Positions 1 to 8,386 are shown, counted from the first letter of the stretch. The stretch is DNA of 64,000 nucleotides from Actinokineospora auranticolor (GCF_002934265.1 NZ_PTIX01000029.1:1-64000), one strand, 5' to 3'. Program-made: numbers and translations. Notes: a model not told the origin generated them from the letters alone.

Positions 1-165
1 CACCGGAGCTACCCGCGGGTGATCAAACGGAAAATGAGCAACTTCCCGGTCAAACGCGCACGACACCGACAACAACTCCGAAACAGCCGACCACCCCACT
101 CGAACATCACCCTCACCCCGCCCAGCAAGACCCGACACCGCCGCCGACCAGCCGAAACCACCTAA
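1..165 (+). pseudogene. C-terminal remnant of a transposase (IS4-like)
   Basis: An open frame runs from the window edge to a TAA at 163-165 and encodes 54 residues. It contains YPRVIKRKM followed by a basic, proline-rich tail, which I recall from the C-termini of actinobacterial IS4-type transposases. Only the tail is in the window, so I cannot tell whether the gene is complete to the left. The family call rests on memory of this tail motif alone. Confidence 0.45.
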
Positions 166-420
166 CCGACCGGCATTGCGGCTAGGCGGGGAGAACGCGG
201 CAGCGGTTGTACACGCGATCGGGGCGGTGGGTGGTGACTATCGTCGGTTGGTGGGATTGATGTGACGCCCGGGCAAGGTGCGCCTGCGGTCCTGCTCGCG
301 TGCCTGCCACCCAATCTTCCTCCCAGCGCGCTGGCAGCTGCCGAGGTAGTGAGGCCCATTGACCTTCGGGGAGTCGGAGCAGGCTTCAAGCCGACCCCCT
401 AACTCGGCTGGGCGCCACTA
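166..420. other. No gene seen (166-420)
   Basis: Between the transposase tail and the first integrase remnant I see no reading frame with a recognisable protein, and no convincing hairpin or repeat. Confidence 0.4.
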
Positions 421-540
421 CAGGTCGGGATGCACTTCCATGACCTACGCCACACCCGCCAGACCTAGCTGATCGAGGACGGCGTCCCCCCGCGTCCCGC
501 GCCTGTTCTGCCTAGCGACCCAACCATGCACGAGGTGGTC
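421..540 (+). pseudogene. Tyrosine integrase remnant with catalytic box
   Basis: Frame 1 here reads MHFHDLRHTRQT and then a TAG stop at 466-468, after which the frame continues LIEDGVPP. HDLRHT is the conserved His-Leu-Arg box of tyrosine recombinases (the second catalytic arginine region). The upstream domain and the terminal Tyr box are missing, so this is debris of an integrase. It is a separate copy from the one at 3264-3897, because both contain the same box. The right side is cut by the IS3 end at 541. Confidence 0.5.
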
Positions 541-575
541 TGCCATGGGTTTCTCGGACAGTGGTTAGTGGGGTT

Positions 576-860
576 TCAGGCTGCTGATGGTGTTGTGTGG
601 TAGAGGTTTTCGGCTTCGTTGGGGGTGATGTAGCCGAGGGTGGAGTGGAGTCGGGTGTGGTTGTAGAAGAGTTCGATATAGGCGGCTATTTCGTGGCGGG
701 CTTGCGTGTGGGTGTGATAGGTGGTGTGGTGAACGAGTTCGTTTTTGAGGGTGGCGAAAAATGATTCCGCGAGTGCGTTGTCCCAGCAGACGCCTGTGCG
801 TCCGAGTGATGGTGTGATGTTGTGCTCGTCGAGATGTTCGCGGAACTCGGCGGAAGTGTA
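576..860 (-). pseudogene. IS3 OrfB transposase, C-terminal part
   Basis: This is the C-terminal part of the DDE integrase core of IS3 OrfB. It reads YTSAEFREHLDEHNITPS, then DNALAESFFATLKNE, which carries the catalytic Glu of the DDE triad, and ends with the usual LHSTLGYITPNE tail. The N-terminal part is at 2325-2918; joining the two at the IS30 insertion restores the family sequence HSDRGTQYTSAEF. It is non-functional because of the insertion and an upstream nonsense codon. Confidence 0.85.
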
Positions 861-863
861 CTG

Positions 864-2321
864 GGTGGATTCAACCGGTCGTCGCAACACTTTGATCGTG
901 GAGGAGTGGTGTTGTGGCACAAGGGAGAGCGCGGGCGGCGATCGCGGCGGGTCGTCCGCCGTTGATGTCTCCGGGGCGGCCGCCGGTCAATCGTGATGAG
1001 GATCGACGTCGTTTCTGGGGGTTGATCGCTGGTGGACTGTCCAGTGAGGATGCGGCGGTCGCGTGTGGCGTGTCGATGCCGTTGGGGACGCGGTGGTTCC
1101 GGGAAGGTGGTGGTATGCCGTCGATCAGCCTGGCCCCGCCCTCGGGCAGATTTCTGTCGTTCGCCGAACGTGAAGAGATCGCGCTGTTGCGAGTGCGGGA
1201 ACTTGGCGTCCGGGAGATCGCTCGACGGATCGGCCGTTCTGCATCGACGATCTCACGGGAACTGCGACGCAACGCGGCCACCCGTGGTGGCGCGCTGGAC
1301 TATCGAGCCTCGGTTGCGCAGTGGCATGCCGACCGGCAAGCCCGACGCCCGAAGGCGTCCAGGCTGGTGGTGAACGAGCAACTACGCGCATATGTTCAGG
1401 AACGGCTGGCGGGGCGCGTTCGCCGCGCGGACGGAACGCCGGTTCCCGGACCCGCGACCGCGCCGTGGAAGGGAAGGAACAAGCCGCAGCGGCAAGACCG
1501 CCGATGGGCGTTGGCGTGGAGCCCGGAACAGATCTCTCGCCGGTTGATGGTCGATTTCCCGAATGACGAATCCATGAGAATCAGTCATGAAGCGATTTAC
1601 CAGGCGCTCTACATCCATGGTCGTGGCGCCTTGGAACGGGAGCTGGTTGCCTGCCTGCGAACCGGTCGCGCATTGCGAGTGCCCCGCGCTCGTGCTCGGC
1701 GGCGTCACGACGGCATGGTCACCCCCGAGGTGATGATCAGCCGGCGGCCCGCGGAAGCCGAGGACCGTGCCGTCCCCGGGCATTGGGAGGGAGATTTGAT
1801 CATCGGTCTGGACAAGTCCGCGATCGGCACCCTCGTGGAGCGCTCCACTCGTTACACGATGTTGCTGCACCTACCCCGCATGGAAGGTTACGGAACCGAG
1901 CCGAGAGTGAAGAACGGCCCGGCCCTGGCCGGACACGGAGCCGCGGCCGTCCGAGACGCCATCACTTCGACGATCACCACGCTGCCCGCGCGATTGCGGC
2001 GATCCCTGACCTGGGATCGGGGAAAAGAAATGGCTCAGCACGCCACCCTGCGCCTCGACACCGGCGTCGAGGTCTACTTCGCCGACCCGCACAGCCCATG
2101 GCAGCGCGGAACCAACGAGAACACGAATGGCTTGCTCCGTCAATACTTTCCCAAAGGAACAGACCTGGCCCGATGGAGCCTCAACGAACTCACCGCTATC
2201 GCCGCCGTACTGAACAGCCGACCTCGCAAGACACTCAATTGGAAGACGCCGACCGAAGCACTCAACCAACTGTTACTCTCCACACAACAGGACGGTGTTG
2301 CGACGACCGGTTGAATCCACC
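864..2321 (+). mobile_element. Complete IS30-family element inside the IS3 element
   Basis: Perfect 27-bp inverted repeats lie at 864-890 and 2295-2321, and a 3-bp target duplication CTG flanks them at 861-863 and 2322-2324. Excision restores the uninterrupted IS3 OrfB codons. The element is 1458 bp and has one long transposase frame. Intact ends, an intact gene and an exact duplication suggest a recent and possibly active insertion. Confidence 0.9.
914..2314 (+). CDS. IS30-family transposase
   Basis: This 466-residue DDE transposase catalyses movement of the surrounding IS30 element. An N-terminal HTH is visible at about residues 95-115 (REIARRIGRSASTISRELRR). The catalytic core holds WEGDLIIG (Asp near 293), TWDRGKEM (Asp near 365) and the Glu of NENTNGLLRQYFP near 402, which is the DDE spacing of the family. 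Length is slightly above the usual 320-450. The GTG start at 914 lies 23 bp inside the left inverted repeat, and the stop at 2312-2314 overlaps the right inverted repeat. No frameshift or missing catalytic residue is seen. Confidence 0.9.
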   Translation: MAQGRARAAIAAGRPPLMSPGRPPVNRDEDRRRFWGLIAGGLSSEDAAVACGVSMPLGTRWFREGGGMPSISLAPPSGRFLSFAEREEIALLRVRELGVREIARRIGRSASTISRELRRNAATRGGALDYRASVAQWHADRQARRPKASRLVVNEQLRAYVQERLAGRVRRADGTPVPGPATAPWKGRNKPQRQDRRWALAWSPEQISRRLMVDFPNDESMRISHEAIYQALYIHGRGALERELVACLRTGRALRVPRARARRRHDGMVTPEVMISRRPAEAEDRAVPGHWEGDLIIGLDKSAIGTLVERSTRYTMLLHLPRMEGYGTEPRVKNGPALAGHGAAAVRDAITSTITTLPARLRRSLTWDRGKEMAQHATLRLDTGVEVYFADPHSPWQRGTNENTNGLLRQYFPKGTDLARWSLNELTAIAAVLNSRPRKTLNWKTPTEALNQLLLSTQQDGVATTG

Positions 2322-2324
2322 CTG

Positions 2325-2918
2325 GGTGCCGCGGTCGGAATGGAAGATGGCGTCGAGGGCGAGCGTGGTGCGGGTGGCGGCCATGGTGATCGCGTCACGG
2401 ACGAGGCTGGTTTTCAGATGGTCTGCGCAGGACCAGCCGATGATTTTCCGGGTCGCGCAGTCGATCACGGTGGCCAGGTAGAGCCACCCTTGTCCGGTGG
2501 GGATATAGGTGATGTCGCCGACCAGTTTGTGTCCTGGGCGGTCCGCGGTGAAATCGCGACGGACGAGATCCGGCGTGGCGTGGGCATCGGGTGCCGGAAC
2601 CGTCGTGACCGGTCGACGTCGCCGCCCGACCGGGGCCAAGCCCAGCTCACGCATCATCATCCGCACGAGTTCGGCCCCGCACCTGTCGCCTCGGCGCGCC
2701 AACGCGGCGTGCACCCGCCGGTACCCGTAGGTGCGTCGGGATTCGGTGAATATCATCGCGATCCGCTTTTTGAGTGATTCCCGGCGCTCCACGGTGAACG
2801 ATACCGGCCGCGCGCGCCAGTCGTGGAAACCCGATCAGGACACGCCCATCCACGCGCACATCGATGCTACCGGGTAGCTGCCTTTTTCGCCGTCGATGAA
2901 CTCGTAGATCTCGCTCAC
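2325..2918 (-). pseudogene. IS3 OrfB transposase, N-terminal part (nonsense codon, IS-interrupted)
   Basis: The frame starts at a GTG (2918) overlapping the OrfA stop and reads VSEIYEFIDGEKGSYPVASM. It then hits TGA at 2835-2837 before resuming SGFHDWRARP. After the stop it carries the IS3 OrfB region RRTYGYRRVHAAL and the first part of the DDE core: LVGDITYIPTGQGWLYLATV with the first Asp, and IFHSDRGTQ with the second Asp. It ends at the IS30 insertion. A CGA-to-TGA change is the simplest explanation for the stop. Confidence 0.85.
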
Positions 2919-3217
2919 CGATAGTCGCGGGCGAAGAAGGCCGCGGCTTTTCCCAGGAACTCGTTCTTCATGCGAAGTTCATGGTTCTCGCGTTCCAGTT
3001 CCCGCAACCGCGCGCGCTCGTCCACACTCAACGGGGTGGCCGTGGTCGGGTTCTTCTTTCGGTGCGTCTCCACCCAATTTCGCAGGGTTTGCTCGATCAG
3101 GCCCAACTGGCGGGCCGCCTCCGCGACCGATACGCCGGACTCGACCAATTTCACGGCCTCGTCCTTGAACTCCGGCGAGAAACGACGACGACGTTGACCC
3201 ATGACATCTCCGATCAT
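2915..3217 (-). CDS. IS3 OrfA (transposase HTH subunit)
   Basis: This 100-residue protein is OrfA of the IS3 element. The N-terminal HTH reads RRRFSPEFKDEAVKLVESG and SVAEAARQLGLIEQTLRNWV, and it is followed by the usual leucine-zipper stretch LRELERENHELRMKNEFLGK. In active IS3 elements OrfA is joined to OrfB by a programmed frameshift. Here OrfA is intact, but its OrfB partner is dead. It lies just inside the right terminal repeat. Confidence 0.85.
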   Translation of the reverse strand: MIGDVMGQRRRRFSPEFKDEAVKLVESGVSVAEAARQLGLIEQTLRNWVETHRKKNPTTATPLSVDERARLRELERENHELRMKNEFLGKAAAFFARDYR

Positions 3218-3263
3218 CCAGGACCCATTCTACTTGGGTCTGATGTCCGAGAAATCCATGGCA

Positions 3264-3897
3264 CTCCAGAGGTCGTTAGTTGGGATGCCTTGACGCGGCT
3301 TGCGGATGGGTTGGTGGCGAGTCGGCCGGTGAGTTCGGTGGTTGGGGCGACGTCATCAAGTTCATGGGCTGCACTGCGGCGCGTATCGGTGAGGCGTCGG
3401 GGTGTCGGGTGAAGGACATCGATACCAAGTCGTGGATCTGGAATGTGCGGCGGCAGACGACTCCTGGGCCTGGTGGGTTGGCGGACAAGGGGACCAAGAG
3501 CAAGCGGGCGCGGGATGTGCCGATCATTGTCGAGATTCGGGACATGATCGAGCGGCGGATTTCGGAGTTGGACCGTGATCCGGAGGCGCGGTTGTTCACG
3601 GGGCCGCGGGGCGGTCGGATCACGACTGCTGTGCTGCGGGATGCGACGCATTGGGATGAGGTGGTGGGTGAACTGGGTTATGAGCATCTGCGTCGGCATG
3701 ATCTGCGCCACACGGGGATCACGTGGTTGGCCGATGCTGGTGTTCCGGTGCATGTCCTGCGGGTGATCGCGGGGCATGGGTCGCCGACCACAACGCAGCG
3801 GTACATCCACCCGGACAAGCAGTCGATCACGAACGCGGGCGACCTGCTCTCGGCGCACCTGCACGCGCCCCGGACGCCTCGGCTGCGGGTGGTCTAG
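3264..3897 (+). pseudogene. Tyrosine integrase, C-terminal catalytic domain (truncated and frameshifted)
   Basis: The catalytic half of a phage-type integrase is clear: CTAARIGEASG with the first Arg, RRHDLRHTGITWLADAGV with the His-x-x-Arg box, GHGSPTTTQRYIHPDKQS with the second His and the nucleophile Tyr. Upstream the frame shifts: WDALTRLADGLVAS is read in frame 2 and SAGEFGGWGDVIKF in frame 1, so a 1-bp change lies near 3316-3325. The N-terminal arm-binding domain is absent, cut off at the IS3 end. The gene is followed by a terminator and a tRNA-Pro 3' end, the usual position of int beside its attachment site. Confidence 0.8.
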
Positions 3898-3972
3898 GTG
3901 ATGTGGTCCCCAAATGGTCCCCAAGACCGTCTGAAGTGGATCAATGCATGATCAACACCAGGGGCAAGAAAA

Positions 3973-4010
3973 ACGCCCCTCACCTGCGAAAACTCGCTGG
4001 TGAGGGGCGT
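3973..4010. terminator. Hairpin terminator between integrase and tRNA-Pro fragment
   Basis: An 11-bp perfect stem (3974-3984 with 3999-4009) encloses a 14-nt loop. It is placed to end transcripts from the integrase side and from the tRNA side. Confidence 0.6.
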
Positions 4011-4021
4011 TGCTTCGACCG

Positions 4022-4063
4022 TCGGGCTGACAGGATTCGAACCTGCGACCCCTTGACCCCCAG
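4022..4063 (-). other. 3' half of tRNA-Pro(GGG), attachment-site remnant
   Basis: On the minus strand these 42 bases match the 3' part of an actinobacterial tRNA-Pro, from the GGG anticodon loop through the T-arm (GGTTCGAATCC) to the acceptor strand. The sequence further 5' does not form the D-arm or acceptor partner, so this is not a working tRNA. Together with the adjacent integrase it marks an att site of an element that integrated into tRNA-Pro. The switch away from tRNA sequence occurs at the anticodon loop, a common crossover point. Confidence 0.7.
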
Positions 4064-4192
4064 TGGCGGCCAAACGTGGCCCTGACCAGCGGAGACAGAG
4101 AATCCGCTGCGTGTGGGGGAGTGGTTCACGCAGGTTGAACGCACTTGACGATCGGTCAAGTAGGCACAAGTCTCCGGTTCCGCTCCGGCTCT
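4051..4192. repeat. Direct repeat A (att-associated, ~142 bp)
   Basis: This stretch recurs at 10608-10750 in the same orientation with roughly 85-90% identity by eye. It begins within the anticodon-loop part of the tRNA-Pro fragment (CCTTGACCCCCAG) and extends beyond it. Inside is a short inverted repeat ACTTGAC-5 nt-GTCAAGT at 4143-4161, whose arms are also present in the other copy. Such arms could be integrase or excisionase binding sites; that role is inferred. Confidence 0.75.
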
Positions 4193-4983
4193 AGTGCGTC
4201 CAAGCCCTGGGGCTGGTTTGTGCGGGATGCGCACTTCCTACTCGCCTGGTGGGGGCGCGCGCTGGCGGGTCAGTCGTCGGTTGTGGAGGCGCGAGGGGTT
4301 GATGGTGATATCGAGTCGCCCTCGGTGACGGGTCGTGTGTCTCCCTAGGTTCCGTTGTCCGCACGTGGAATTCGTGCCGGAGCCATCCGTTACGGGCTCG
4401 CTGTCGGCGACGGTGTTCACTGCGAGCGCGCTGTGGTCGACGCGGTGAAGTCGGTGGCGGTGCGAGGCAGGCGGCTCCCCCTGCCCGACACCTGCCGCAC
4501 AGGGTCCATTTCACTGCCCCTGCGTCGCCCGCGGCTCGGTGGAACGCTTACCGCCGCGCTCGCGGTGCCATCTCTAACCGGTTGCGGCTCCTCGACCAAC
4601 ACTGCGAACAGCCTGCTCGCAGGCGGCGGCAATACCGCCACCCACCGCTGCTGGCATCGTCGTGCCTGACCTGGCTCAAGGCGGTGCTGCAGCAGCGTGG
4701 GACCTCGTCGGTTCATCGTCGGCGAACCCCTTGGCGGGCGACCCTCGCCACCGCACTCTCCATCACCACTGAGGCCCGCACCACCTTTACCGAGCCTGTA
4801 CGCCCGCTTCTATCCGGCGACCACCCAACTGGGCGAGTTGGCCTGCACACCACAGCCGCCGCGGTTATCGCCTTCGCCGATAACCCGTTCACCGACCTGG
4901 CACTTCCTGCTCCTGCGGCTGGTGTTGGCTTTGGAGCTGGTCTGGCTACTCGCCATCGGCGGTTCCCGCGCTGAGCGCTTTCC
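4193..4983. other. No confident gene (4193-4983)
   Basis: Several frames are open here, but none gives a protein I recognise. One plus-strand frame near 4540-4600 reads TAALAVPSLTGCGSS, which resembles a lipoprotein signal with an LTGC lipobox, but it soon stops. At best this is a decayed lipoprotein gene. Confidence 0.35.
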
Positions 4984-5571
4984 TCAGGTTCGCGCGAGAA
5001 GCCGTTGCACCGCGTCGACAAGGTCCCACGGCTGGTCGACGACGGCACTTGCCCCGGGTACGACCCCGGCGGTTCCCGCGTCTCCCGTGTACACCACTAC
5101 CGGTAGTCGTCCTGCCAGTCTCGCTGCCAGGTCGCGCCCGGCGTCGGAGTCGTCTCCACGATGCAGGTCGGTGATGACAAGCGCGATATCGAGTTCCTTG
5201 AGGTAGTCGAGTGCCGCCCTGCTGTTGGTCGCCTTGACCACGAACCGGCCCAGCCGTTCCAGCGCGATCGTCTCGTGGACGTTGTTGTCCGGGTTGTCAT
5301 CCACCCACAGCACCCGAGCCGGGGTTTGTGCCCGGGGCGCGATCTCCCGCCGCTCCGGCTCGGTCCCGCGCTCGCTCGCGGCTGCTTCGACGGCCGTTGT
5401 GGCCCGCGCCGCCTCCGCCGCCGTCAAATTGACCTTCAGGCTGAACCAGTCGGCCACCGAGAGCTCCGCGAGCACGTCCGAGCCCCGAGCATGTGCTCGC
5501 ACCAGCGCCAGCCCGAGCCCGCCGATCACGACCGCTGCCACGACCACGACAACCAGTACGGTCACATCCAC
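4984..5571 (-). CDS. Membrane-anchored receiver-like (degenerate response regulator) protein
   Basis: This 195-residue protein starts with a transmembrane helix (VTVLVVVVVAAVVIGGLGLA, about residues 3-22), then a linker of about 60 residues, then a receiver-like fold from about residue 85. Typical receiver features are seen: LWVDDNPDNN with the acidic pair, VITDLHRGDD with the likely phosphoacceptor Asp, and VVYTGD with the conserved Thr. The invariant Lys after strand 5 is replaced: the equivalent segment reads SAVVDQPWDL. There is no output domain. It is the last gene of a minus-strand trio, 14 bp after its upstream neighbour. A membrane-tethered, possibly phosphorylation-independent receiver is inferred; signalling partners are unknown. 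Confidence 0.6.
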   Translation of the reverse strand: MDVTVLVVVVVAAVVIGGLGLALVRAHARGSDVLAELSVADWFSLKVNLTAAEAARATTAVEAAASERGTEPERREIAPRAQTPARVLWVDDNPDNNVHETIALERLGRFVVKATNSRAALDYLKELDIALVITDLHRGDDSDAGRDLAARLAGRLPVVVYTGDAGTAGVVPGASAVVDQPWDLVDAVQRLLART

Positions 5572-5585
5572 CGCCGACGTCTCCC

Positions 5586-6380
5586 TCAGGCCAGTTCGGC
5601 GAGCTCGAAGCCCGCTTCGATGATGAGCAGACCCCGGTACGGCACCTCGCCCGCTCGCAGCACCGCCGCCCGCACTTGCTCGGCACCGAACCGGCGGGCG
5701 GTCAGCGTGGCCATCCCGGCCAGGTCGAGATCACCGATGTCCACCGGCGCGGCTCCGTTGCGCCACAGGTACTCGTTGGTACTCGCCAGTTCCATCACCT
5801 CCGAGTAGCGCCGTGCGGTGGCGGTCAGCGCCTCTGCGACGGTGCGCGCGGCGGTTTCCCAGGAGCCGTGAAGGGCTTGGGCGAGCTGCCAGTACCGGCG
5901 GACGGGGATTCCCAGCGCGCCGACGAGCGCAACCTGTTCTTCCAGGTGTGGGCCATCCGGGTTCTGCCGGGTGTAAGACCGGCTCTGCGCGGCGTCGATC
6001 AGCCACTGGTAAGCCGATTGCTGCGGATTCCGGATCCGTACCACGTCGTACTCGACGTCGTCATTGCCGGCGATCGGCCGTCTCACCGCGCTGTCCATCC
6101 GTTCTCCAGATGCGACTGCGCTCAGGTAGTCCCCGTAGGCGTGGCCGATTCGCGCGTACAGCGATCCGGCTCGCCACATCGGATCGACGGCGCGCGCGGG
6201 CGCGTTGAGCAGTTCCCACTGCGCGGCTTCACGGTAGGCCGTCGCGGCCTCGGCCACACGCAGGTACTCGTCTTCGGCCTGCTCGGCCGCCACGGCGTCC
6301 GCGTATCGCCGGTGGAACCTCGCCGTTCGGAGGACCACCTCCCTGGACAGGCCGAAGTCCGCCAAGTCCTCCTCGTTCAC
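5586..6380 (-). CDS. Uncharacterised helical protein in receiver operon
   Basis: This 264-residue protein has no domain I can name. It is rich in Ala, Arg and Glu and is predicted mostly helical (for example VVLRTARFHRRYADAVAAEQ and VAEAATAYREAAQWELLNAP), with no signal peptide or membrane segment. I chose the GTG at 6380 because it overlaps the upstream gene's TGA as GTGA, a coupled start; a longer upstream frame exists but would overlap that gene more deeply. It sits between the possible ADP-ribosyltransferase-like gene and the receiver gene, so a role in the same unit is likely, but its function is unknown. Confidence 0.6.
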   Translation of the reverse strand: MNEEDLADFGLSREVVLRTARFHRRYADAVAAEQAEDEYLRVAEAATAYREAAQWELLNAPARAVDPMWRAGSLYARIGHAYGDYLSAVASGERMDSAVRRPIAGNDDVEYDVVRIRNPQQSAYQWLIDAAQSRSYTRQNPDGPHLEEQVALVGALGIPVRRYWQLAQALHGSWETAARTVAEALTATARRYSEVMELASTNEYLWRNGAAPVDIGDLDLAGMATLTARRFGAEQVRAAVLRAGEVPYRGLLIIEAGFELAELA

Positions 6381-7063
6381 GAGATCAGTCCACGTACGTT
6401 GGACAGCCGTTCCGGGCTGGTGAACCGGGGGTTGTCCAACCGCCACGCGACGCGGAGCCGACCGCGGTCAGAGAACTCCAGCCGCTCGCAGGACCGGATC
6501 TGGTTGTCCGGGACGCTGACCTTCGCGGTGATCTCGCCTTCGGTCTGCCAAGGGGAGAACCGCCGGTAGGTGTTCAGGTCACGCACCTCCTCGGCGACGC
6601 CTTCGATCTCGACCGCGCGCCGCGGGGCCAGCAGCACCCAGCAGGTGAACAGGTAGGCGTGGTCGACGGCGCCGAAACCGGTGCCGAAGTGGAACGCGGT
6701 CCGGCGGGCCCGGTGCGCGATATTGGTCTTCGCGATGGCGTCCCGTTCGACCACGCCCGCCGACAGCGAGATGAACGGACTGTTCGCCCCGTAAGTCTCA
6801 CCGGTGCCGGAGTCGGTGGCGTCGAAGTGATTGACGTGCCGCTCCAGGTCGTCCTCGGTCAGACGGGTCCGGATCCCGGCCGGGGTGATCGTCCCGACGC
6901 GGCGCCACCAGTTGCACAGCAGACCCTGACCGGTGTTGACGATGGCCGTCGCGGTTGCGTCGGACGGGAGGTGGAGGCCTTTGACGCACCACTGGACGAT
7001 CACTCTTCGGGCTCCCGGCTGTGGGCGGGTGTTTCCGGGGTGATCGGCCAGTGAGTCGTACAT
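6377..7063 (-). CDS. Uncharacterised protein with ADP-ribosyltransferase-like motifs
   Basis: This 228-residue protein heads the minus-strand trio. The ATG at 7063 (MYDSLADHPG) is preferred to a longer low-complexity extension. Two segments recall the R-S-E class of ADP-ribosyltransferases: GANSPFISLSAG resembles the Ser-Thr-Ser strand and QTEGEITAKVSVP resembles the catalytic Glu-x-Glu region followed by the usual hydrophobic strand. A clear N-terminal Arg motif is not obvious. If the reading is right it would transfer ADP-ribose from NAD to a target. A plain hypothetical protein is the alternative. Its stop overlaps the next gene by 4 bp. Confidence 0.5.
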   Translation of the reverse strand: MYDSLADHPGNTRPQPGARRVIVQWCVKGLHLPSDATATAIVNTGQGLLCNWWRRVGTITPAGIRTRLTEDDLERHVNHFDATDSGTGETYGANSPFISLSAGVVERDAIAKTNIAHRARRTAFHFGTGFGAVDHAYLFTCWVLLAPRRAVEIEGVAEEVRDLNTYRRFSPWQTEGEITAKVSVPDNQIRSCERLEFSDRGRLRVAWRLDNPRFTSPERLSNVRGLIS

Positions 7064-7603
7064 GTTACGCCTCGGTGCCGTTCGTGCTCGGATCACCCCG
7101 GAGACTTCGCACACCCGAACAGGGCGACCGGTGGACCCGGCTCCTGCTGGCCGTCTACGCCCAACTCCGCGTCGCTCGTGGCCTCGCGACCGATCTGCGG
7201 CAGTCCCAGGGTGAACCCACCCACCCGACCGGCTCTCCCCAGCCCGAGTCCGCAGAGGGTTTCGGAATCTCCGCCCACACACCACCTGCTCTGCACGTGT
7301 CCCGAAACCCTGCCGACCAGGCCCCGGCCGCCCACCCGGGATCCCCAACTAGCACCCCACCCCGCGCTATGACGTCCACACCCTCACCAGCACCAACAAG
7401 AAAGAGAAGCCCAGCAACCCACGACCCCGCCGAACAGGTTAAAACTCAAGTTAGCCGACGCGGGTGAATCGCCTGTTCCGAGGCGGTTCTCCCGACAGGT
7501 TCGTGTTCGTTGCCAGGACCGGGTGGATGGCGCTCCAGCTGAAGGTAGCTGAGTCGTTCGCCCTCATGGCGAGCGGCGGCCGGTTAGTCTGGTAGACGTC
7601 ACG
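7064..7603. other. Divergent intergenic region (7064-7603)
   Basis: No coding frame of recognisable quality lies between the divergent trio and the type VII cassette. Promoters for both directions should be here, but I cannot pick clear -35/-10 pairs. Confidence 0.35.
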
Positions 7604-8062
7604 GTGGGCGACCTGAAGAGGGACATGGACGGGGACATTCTCGATCCCGACGGGGCGCGGGAGCGGCTGGCGGCCTGGAAGGGCAGGATCGACGAACTGG
7701 CGGCCCACACTCAGGCGATGGGGGAGCGGCTGAAGGATCTGCGGGTCACCGCGAGAGATCCCGGCGGCATGGGCGAGGTCACGGTCGACTCCACCGGCGC
7801 GGTCGTTGACCTGGAGCTCACGGAGCAGATCCAGCGATCGGCGCCCTCTGCGGTGGCCCAGGCAATCCTCGCCACTATCAGGTCCGCTCGTGCGACGCTG
7901 GCCCAGCGGTCGCAGGAGGTCATCGCGGAGACGATGGGGGCCGAGTCGACAACCGGGCGGGCCATCGCAGAGAAGCTCGGCCGCCAGTTCGGCGGGGAGC
8001 CCGCCGAGCGATCCGACGACGATGAGCATTTCGACTCCCGATCCCCGCTCAGACGGGACTGA
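7604..8062 (+). CDS. YbaB/EbfC-family protein
   Basis: This 152-residue protein has the YbaB-like layout: a long N-terminal helix (GARERLAAWKGRIDELAAHT), the beta segment RDPGGMGEVTVDSTGAVVDL, and a C-terminal helix. YbaB/EbfC proteins bind DNA non-specifically. In actinobacteria, divergent members often open small ESX-type secretion-target operons, as here. The GTG at 7604 is used; an in-frame ATG at 7625 is an alternative. The next gene follows after 3 bp, so the two are co-transcribed. Confidence 0.7.
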   Translation: MGDLKRDMDGDILDPDGARERLAAWKGRIDELAAHTQAMGERLKDLRVTARDPGGMGEVTVDSTGAVVDLELTEQIQRSAPSAVAQAILATIRSARATLAQRSQEVIAETMGAESTTGRAIAEKLGRQFGGEPAERSDDDEHFDSRSPLRRD

Positions 8063-8065
8063 GGC

Positions 8066-8386
8066 ATGGGTGACGGTTTCCACGTCGGCGTCCAACAATT
8101 GCGTGTCCACGCGGCGAACGTCGAGGCGGTGCACGCGCGGTTCGCGGCGGTGCGGGCGGCCAGCTCGCACATCTCGGGCGACAACCAGGCGTACGGGCTG
8201 CTGTGCGGGTGGATCTCCGGCGTCCTCGAGGGCAAGCACCGTGAGGCCGATGAGCTCGTCTCGGGCGTCGAGTCGAACCTGGAGCTGGTCGCGCGAGCCC
8301 TGCGCGACTGCGCTGACGAGTACGAGGCCACCGAGGACACCAACTCGCTGATGATCCGCTCTGCGGATGGGGAAGGACTTAGGTGA
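8066..8386 (+). CDS. EspC-like type VII secretion target
   Basis: This 106-residue helical protein matches the EspC-like ESX-associated family in size and pattern: FHVGVQQLRVHAANVEAVHA, a central turn with Gly and Trp (LCGWISG), and a final YEATEDTN. This recalls the YxxxD/E export signal of type VII substrates (here Y-E-A-T-E). Such proteins pair with a larger substrate and are exported by an ESX system. It lies between the YbaB-like gene and the large WXG-type protein and overlaps the latter by 4 bp. Confidence 0.75.
   Translation: MGDGFHVGVQQLRVHAANVEAVHARFAAVRAASSHISGDNQAYGLLCGWISGVLEGKHREADELVSGVESNLELVARALRDCADEYEATEDTNSLMIRSADGEGLR

Larger units (their letters stand above)
541..3263 (-). 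mobile_element. IS3-family insertion sequence interrupted by an IS30 element
   Basis: Terminal inverted repeats at 541-560 and 3244-3263 match at 19 of 20 positions. Between them lie OrfA and OrfB of an IS3 element on the minus strand. Removing the nested IS30 element and its duplication leaves about 1.26 kb, normal for the family. OrfB carries a nonsense codon and the IS30 insertion, so the element cannot move on its own. No target duplication is evident outside the repeats (flanks end GTC and begin CTC), which suggests the flanks were rearranged after insertion. Confidence 0.85.

Noticed and set aside
4022-4063. A functional tRNA-Pro gene
   Set aside because: Only the 3' half is present; the 5' neighbour cannot form the anticodon stem, D-arm or acceptor partner.
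3980-4234. Short minus-strand ORF ending in GSQVRILSARR
   Set aside because: This peptide is simply the translation of a tRNA T-arm and acceptor strand.
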